A stretch of DNA of 64,000 bases from Bolinopsis microptera (Eukaryota > Ctenophora > Tentaculata > Lobata > Bolinopsidae), in contig NC_087081.1 of the NCBI RefSeq assembly GCF_026151205.1, forward strand, positions 8,179,246 to 8,243,245, read 5' to 3'. Of this stretch, positions 59,401-64,000 are shown in pieces. The translations under genes and the position numbers were made by a program. How positions within the stretch are numbered: the first letter of the stretch is position 1; the number at the start of each line of letters is the position of its first letter. A model generated the notes under the pieces. That model had not been told where the DNA came from. It saw only the letters and a list, made by a program, of their open reading frames with translations, and searched no databases.

Positions 59401-60140
59401 TTACGCCGTATTCTAATAGATTAATATTGGTATCACCTAGAAATAATACGTTTTTGTTGCTATGTCGCGCCAAATCTTTTAGGGTGTTTTCCAATTTTTC
59501 TAAGTAACTGGGGACATTACCACTGGGAGACCGATACATATTGCATAGTATGACGTTTTTGTGGCCATTTTGAGCTATCTCTATTAACTGAAATTCGCCA
59601 ACGTTTGGATCATCTCTATAAGATAATTCAGATCGTGCAGTGACATCAGATAATTCACAGAGATTCTTGTTTACATAGGTTACTAGACCACCGCCCTTAC
59701 CAGAGTCCCTTGCGGGAGCCTGAATAAAGGGGGGATGAAAGCCTTCTAACTCTAATTCTTTTCCTTGAAATGCCATACTTACAACCGTGCAGTTTGTTTC
59801 GTTGAAACACAGAACATCAAATTTTAGGTGCTGTTCAATTTCATCACGTATATTAGAGATTGCTTTGCTCAAAGATCGAATATTAAGAGATTGAACTTTA
59901 AATTCATAAGGCCTACTCGTGTTGATTTGCCGTGGTTCGTAGTATTTACAGCTATTTAGTACATCTGAGCAGTTATCCCATGGATTAAAGTTTAAGTCAT
60001 TGTTTTCTTCAAAAGTATTACCTATATAATTAGAGTCATGGTTTCTATGGTATGGGTTAAATTTTGCGCTATTCTCGTAATTACCGTGTACGGTGTATAA
60101 TTGTCTAGGTGATACCTTTGTTAATTTGTTGTCTTGTCAA
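56430..60140 (-). mobile_element. Non-LTR (LINE) retrotransposon, Jockey/CR1-like group
   Basis: Inferred element extent. The coding frame ends at 56894; the region beyond is a 3' UTR ending CATCGCGGGTTTACTACTAC with a (TAC)n tail at about 56430, which is a common type of LINE 3' end. The frame is open upstream to a TGA at about 60140 but has no in-frame ATG there, so the 5' end is probably truncated or begins nearby; no ORF1 (gag-like) frame is seen. Target-site duplications were not found by eye. Confidence 0.85.
56894..60137 (-). CDS. LINE ORF2: APE endonuclease and reverse transcriptase, intact frame
   Basis: About 1081 codons with no stop. Endonuclease part: VQSLNIRSLSKAI, FDVLCFNETNC, GGGLVTYVNKNL, NMYRSPSG, FLGDTNINLLEYG, ATLIDHIFVN, SLSDHLATF (the terminal S-D-H of APE-type nucleases). 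Reverse transcriptase part: KVIPLHKGG, NYRPISLLSCFSKIFEKI, SQFGFRSGHSCEHAL, LLDFSKAFDLVD (catalytic D), GVPQGSILGPILFIIYINDL, FFADDANIIV (catalytic DD), and the thumb-like LGVIIDSKLSWSQHI. Length and order fit ORF2 of Jockey/CR1-group LINEs, which nick DNA and copy their RNA at the target. No start ATG is seen in the upstream 90 codons; a downstream ATG or another initiation would be needed. Confidence 0.92.
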
Positions 60141-60547
60141 GTTAAAATGTGGGTCATTCGATCATTAATAAGGTAAAAAGTTTAAATAAAGTTCAAAGCC
60201 GAATCCCGGTAGTCCATATTATAAAGTTATAATACAAGCGATCCCGGGCTGCAACATTGCCATGTTACGCAAATAATTGCCGCGCTAACGAAATATTTGC
60301 CATCTTAGCAAAATATGCGCATACATATATTAAATGCTAATATTGTTTAGATGATCAGCGAGAAGTTTGAAGTGCTAGATTATAAAATATAATAGCTGGT
60401 TTTAATTTCACCTAACCATGTGCTTTCGCGCTACTGCAAGCGCAAGCGCTCTGGATAAAGCAAGGTTTTAATTATCATGGTTACTAATTACTATGTCTAT
60501 AGTTACTTTAGATTTTTGTCATGTTGGAGTATTCGGTGTAAACAAGA

Positions 60548-60706
60548 GGCTATTTCTGTTTCTGTTTCTGTTTCTGTTTTTTTCTCTTTCTGTTTCTCTT
60601 TCTGTTTCTCTTTCTGTTTCTCTTTCTGTTTCTCTTTCTGTTTCTCTTTCTGTTTCTCTTTCTATTTCTCTTTCTGTTTCTCTTTCTGTTTTTCTTTTTG
60701 TTTCAT
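60548..60706. repeat. 12-nt microsatellite-like array
   Basis: (TTTCTG)n grading into (TTTCTCTTTCTG)n, about 13 periods. Confidence 0.93.
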
Positions 60707-60798
60707 ATATACTGATATATCCTTTCATACGATGTGTCTGTTTTAACTTGTTGACGTGGCACAAATTCACATCATTACACTATTATCACTGTGCTAAT

Positions 60799-61182
60799 TT
60801 ATGACTGTGTTGCAAATATGTAATGTTCCAAAAGCTCTGATATCCCAGGATAATTTAAAATATCGATTGGCTCCTTAGTCGTGGTGTGTCCATTCGAGGA
60901 AGAGCATACATATTCTTCTCCAGTGGAAGTGAGCCACTTTGTGGCAGTTTTCACAGCAGTTTGCTTGGCCATAAGTGTTTCAAGTTCAGACATCAACGTG
61001 CCATGTTGAACACTCTTGTTCTGAAAAAAATCTGAATGCAACTCCAAGAAGTCCTCGCATTTAACAGAATTCCTCTTAAAGTCTTAAGTTTCATGACATT
61101 CTCAACACTGGCCTTAAAGCCTTAAGAGCTTTCAGCTCATTTAATGAAAATGAGTTTAAAACATTGGTAACAGAATTCAGAT
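60799..61182 (-). pseudogene. Intronless, frameshifted coding relic
   Basis: From ATG at about 61182 the frame reads MDLNSVTNVLNSFSLNELKA then LKALRPVL before a stop. Shifts of frame within 40 nt recover NVMKLK and then KRNSVKCEDFLELHSDFFQN, QHGTLMSELETLMAKQTAVK, TATKWLTSTGEEYVCSSSNG and a natural-looking end (ISELLEHYIFATQS, TAA). Two small indels in an otherwise continuous, intron-free coding run suggest a processed pseudogene. The parent family is not recognised. A spliced gene with a tiny intron is a less likely alternative. Confidence 0.5.
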
Positions 61183-61562
61183 CCATAGTGATGGGAGGAA
61201 GAGGAAGGAGAAAATGGCGGTGAGGGAGGAGAAAATGGCGAAGTCAATACTAGAATACTGTAGCCCAGGAAGCGTTGCTTAGGATACAAACGGTCACGTC
61301 ATAGTCTCTTCTATCGCTTTGACATTGGGACCTAAAATTATTTGTTATATAGTAGTGTTGAAAGTATTAAAACAGTATTTTCTATGAATAACTTCATCGT
61401 GAATAACATTAGTATTTGCATATTAATTTCATATGCAGAGTTTCTGACAATCTAAGTAAGCTATTCAGTTATTCGGTCTCCCACGTCCCCTCGAGTTGTG
61501 GGATTAAAACAATGGGTACTATAAGTGGAGCAAATTGGACCACCTAAGGATTCGCCCTCTTA

Positions 61563-61950
61563 TCTATATTATATTTTAAACTTGTCGAAATCCCCCGCAA
61601 CGGGGACATAAGAAAAGGATAGGAATACCCGAATAGCATATAGCATTTTTAGAATTTTGAGTAAGGCTTTAGATTTTCTATAATTAACGTTGGAAGTGAG
61701 GTAAAATAAACGTTAGAATAATGGCATAATTTCATCGAATGTTACCTGCGCTGTGTTGTTGCTTAGCAACATCAAGAGATTGCACGTGCACGAGCAAGAA
61801 CAGATGAGCAACGCGCGCGTTGCTATGCTTTATACTGATACGTGATACGTCATAAGTAGCTCACATTTAGGCTCACGATATCACTATTCATAACTTTGGT
61901 TGTGATTGATATTTTTCGATGCGGTAGAAAGTATCGTTAAGATAATTTTG
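61563..61950 (+). mobile_element. Possible diverged Helitron-like copy
   Basis: TCTATATTATATTTTAAAC after an A, a CCCCCGCAACGGGG hairpin-like block, and a body segment (TTGGTTGTGATTGATATTTTTCGATGCGG) resembling family A. No clear 3' CTAG-T end. Confidence 0.35.
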
Positions 61951-62273
61951 GATACTTACAAAGTCACAACGTTGTCGTCATTGTCAAATAAAATCCATAC
62001 TTTCTACAGTACAGAGCTTAGAGCTAGATGATTAGAGATAAGAGAAATTTAAACATAAATGATTTTTTAAATTTCCTCGAACAAAGCTTTCGACTAGCGG
62101 GATTCTAAAACTCTTATAAACTTATAAAGTTACAATAAGTAAAATTGTCCTCCAGCTCCTCCTCACTTCCTCAGTAAGGCCCTCCGGTAGATAGACAATA
62201 CTAATACTAAATAATAAATCAGTATTATAAGATCATCAGCCAAGAAAGATCCACAGGTATACGAGGACAGGAT

Positions 62274-62516
62274 TTGGACCTTATTAATTTGAATCCCAGT
62301 TTAAAATGCGACCAACCTCTCACTTCCAACAATTCTCATTGGACTCTGACTCACGAAGCATACCATTTGCATACAATTCTATTATCTTATAAATATTATG
62401 TAGATCGTATAAATTATGCAGTGGAGGCACAATTAGCACTATCTCACTATATTAGCCCCGATTTCTCAACGATCCAAGGCCCCCAGATGACAGATCGCCT
62501 TGTCTTAAAAGCTTAA
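62274..62516 (+). CDS. Open frame of 80 codons, coding uncertain
   Basis: Reads LINLNPSLKCDQPLTSNNSH, then HEAYHLHTILLSYKYYVDRI and ISPDFSTIQGPQMTDRLVLK to a TAA. Composition is not obviously repeat-driven, but another frame is also open over the first part and no splice partner is seen. Confidence 0.25.
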   Translation: MDLINLNPSLKCDQPLTSNNSHWTLTHEAYHLHTILLSYKYYVDRINYAVEAQLALSHYISPDFSTIQGPQMTDRLVLKA

Positions 62517-62867
62517 ACATCTTTAAAAGGTTAAACATAAGTAGAAAGCTGCTTCTAACTTTCTAAGCTTCTAGTTGAATATAAACAGCAGCTTCTCAAT
62601 GTTCAGCATGGTTAATGCAGTTTAACTAACACCTGGATCATGATTTATTCAATTATTGCAATTAAAACAATGGTTACATGGGGACCCCAGGCTATTATAT
62701 TATTTTCATGAGCAATAGAGATTCGACGGAATGACAGGCTGAGCGCCGCCCAGTAAAACAATGGCTACTTATAAAGTTATAAGTGGATCAAAGTGGACTG
62801 CTCATTACACATGCACCCTCTTAAATAGTTATAATTAGAGAGCCAAAGCAGTTGCGTAACGTTGCCT

Positions 62868-63062
62868 GTTGGAGCCCCCGCTGAAAAAGTGCCCCCGGCC
62901 CTGTTGGCGCTCCCTCCCCTTTTGGCGCCCCTCCCCTAAAATTGAACAAATTAGATGATTTTAGAGGATATGCCGGTAAAATCTCTAAAAAAAGTGTGTT
63001 TCTAGAGCAAAATTCCAAATTTTCCCCCATTCAAACGACGATTTGCCCCCCCCCCCCCCCCT
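62868..63062. repeat. C/G-rich interspersed repeat with C-run
   Basis: TTGGCGCTCCCTCCCC, TTGGCGCCCCTCCCC and a run of about 18 C at 63044 resemble, in inverted orientation, the G-run element near 1047. Family not identified. Confidence 0.4.
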
Positions 63063-63144
63063 AACTTCCAAATAAGTAGAAATATCAGTTGTTTTAATTG
63101 AATCTATAATTGTAGCTATTTATACTTTTATAGTTTTATAATAT

Positions 63145-63330
63145 ACAGGGTGAACCAAAAGTGACTACCCACACGCAACCTTTTAACTTTTTAATAACTC
63201 ACGTACTAATTCGTCTCCAAATTGCACCAAAATTTCAGAGATTATAGATTATATGGGTCAAACTTAGATTTCCTAAATGTTTCGTAAGCCACGCCCAATT
63301 ACAGTGGGCGTGGCATGACACTCCCTCTTT
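63145..63330. mobile_element. Possible transposon end
   Basis: ATACAGGGTGAACCAAAAGT resembles the inverted-repeat end of Tc1/mariner-type (IS630-like) elements. The partner end was not found, though the inverse pair CCACGCCC..TTACAGTGGGCGTGG lies 130 nt on. Confidence 0.3.
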
Positions 63331-63731
63331 TTCACTATTGTCTTCATAAAATGAGAACGCTTTAAGAGCTCCTTCTCTGTCAGCAATGCCATGTCATGTT
63401 GTAGTCTAATGTCTATTTACTGTAGAAACTAAAACACCAATGGCCGAATTTCCTCAATTCGTTTTTCGAAAAACCAATTAACTGAGGCACAAATAAGCGT
63501 GCCTGCAACCTCAAAACGAGGTATAATTGTTAAATAAACTGAAAACAACTGAATTGAATGAAACTAACTGAATTAACAAAAAAACTCTATTGAAATTAAT
63601 GTCTATGTATTGTTGTTATGACTTTATGAGTAGAATGTGAGCTTTGTTTTTAAACGTATCATTTTAAAATTGCTTTGTGAAATTTAAACTTTAAGCTAAC
63701 TCAAACTGAAAATAATTATTTCTACAGAGAA

Positions 63732-63786
63732 ATGTCGATATTTCTTCTACTTACGCTTTACCTACTCTTCTCTCCTGCTCAAAGTG
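63732..63786 (+). CDS. First coding exon of a secreted or membrane protein
   Basis: After TTTCTACAGAGAA an ATG opens MSIFLLLTLYLLFSPAQS, a textbook signal peptide (short n-region, hydrophobic core, Ser/Ala before the likely cut), ending at G/GTAGGT in phase 1. TTTCTACAG just upstream could be the acceptor of a 5'-UTR intron. The rest of the gene lies to the right of the window; no further exon is seen before 64000. Confidence 0.6.
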
Positions 63787-64000
63787 GTAGGTTTCATATA
63801 AGTTATTGCTCTTAAATGATCACTTTCTCACTTTTAATAATGTATATGAGTAACGCAGATTAGTATGAATATTGACGTGTTTCTTCAATAAATCTTGTAT
63901 AATAAACCTACGCATCAGTAGTCAATAACTACAAAGGGTTATTATAATGAAAATGAAATGAACGCGTTTGGACTTGTGACCAGCTCGCAGTACATTACAT

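Noticed and set aside
60493-60804. Frames of SLSVSLSV / FCFSFCFS and ETERETERE
   Set aside because: Microsatellite translation only.

Overview
The window reads as invertebrate animal genomic DNA. It is AT-rich and has short protein-coding exons bounded by GT/AG introns, many diverged transposon families, abundant minisatellites, and a channel family (TRPV-type TRP) typical of animals. I cannot name the species. All gene models below were assembled by eye from reading frames, splice sites and phase agreement, so exon edges may be off where noted.

Layout. 1-15919 (minus): a TRPV-like cation channel whose 3' end lies beyond the left edge. I place 16 exons with phases that agree throughout (1023 residues visible): a long Ser/Pro-rich N-terminus, an ankyrin-repeat domain, six membrane segments, and a pore helix. 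16514-17582, 18651-20375 and 22968-24188 (minus) hold three small genes: a Ser/Arg-rich protein, a C4HC3 zinc-finger protein, and a small protein with two tandem alternative last exons. 22020-22728 (plus) holds a 61-residue protein gene. 25150-26729 (plus) holds pieces of an unidentified gene. 29409-29998 (plus) and 31694-32216 (minus) hold two more small genes. 35651-41507 (minus) holds a basic 125-residue protein gene and exons of another gene, overlapped by a direct duplication of about 1.2 kb. 43355-45836 (minus) is a two-exon model. 47761-49191 (plus)  encodes an IQ motif followed by a long (AAPAAE)n tail. 56430-60140 (minus) is a non-LTR retrotransposon with an intact endonuclease/reverse-transcriptase frame. 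63732 (plus) is the first coding exon of a secreted or membrane protein that runs off the right edge.

Mobile DNA is concentrated from 43 to 62 kb. It includes TA-flanked terminal-inverted-repeat elements (one carrying a decayed RING-finger fragment), Helitron-like elements (TC...CTAG between A and T), and several hairpin MITEs.

The most unusual observation is in the channel gene. Short tandem arrays sit directly on several splice junctions and appear to be built from copies of the splice sites themselves: 11-nt donor-like units after two consecutive exons, a 12-nt array whose last unit is the real acceptor, and a 21-nt array of CTAAC/CCCCT units ending at another acceptor.
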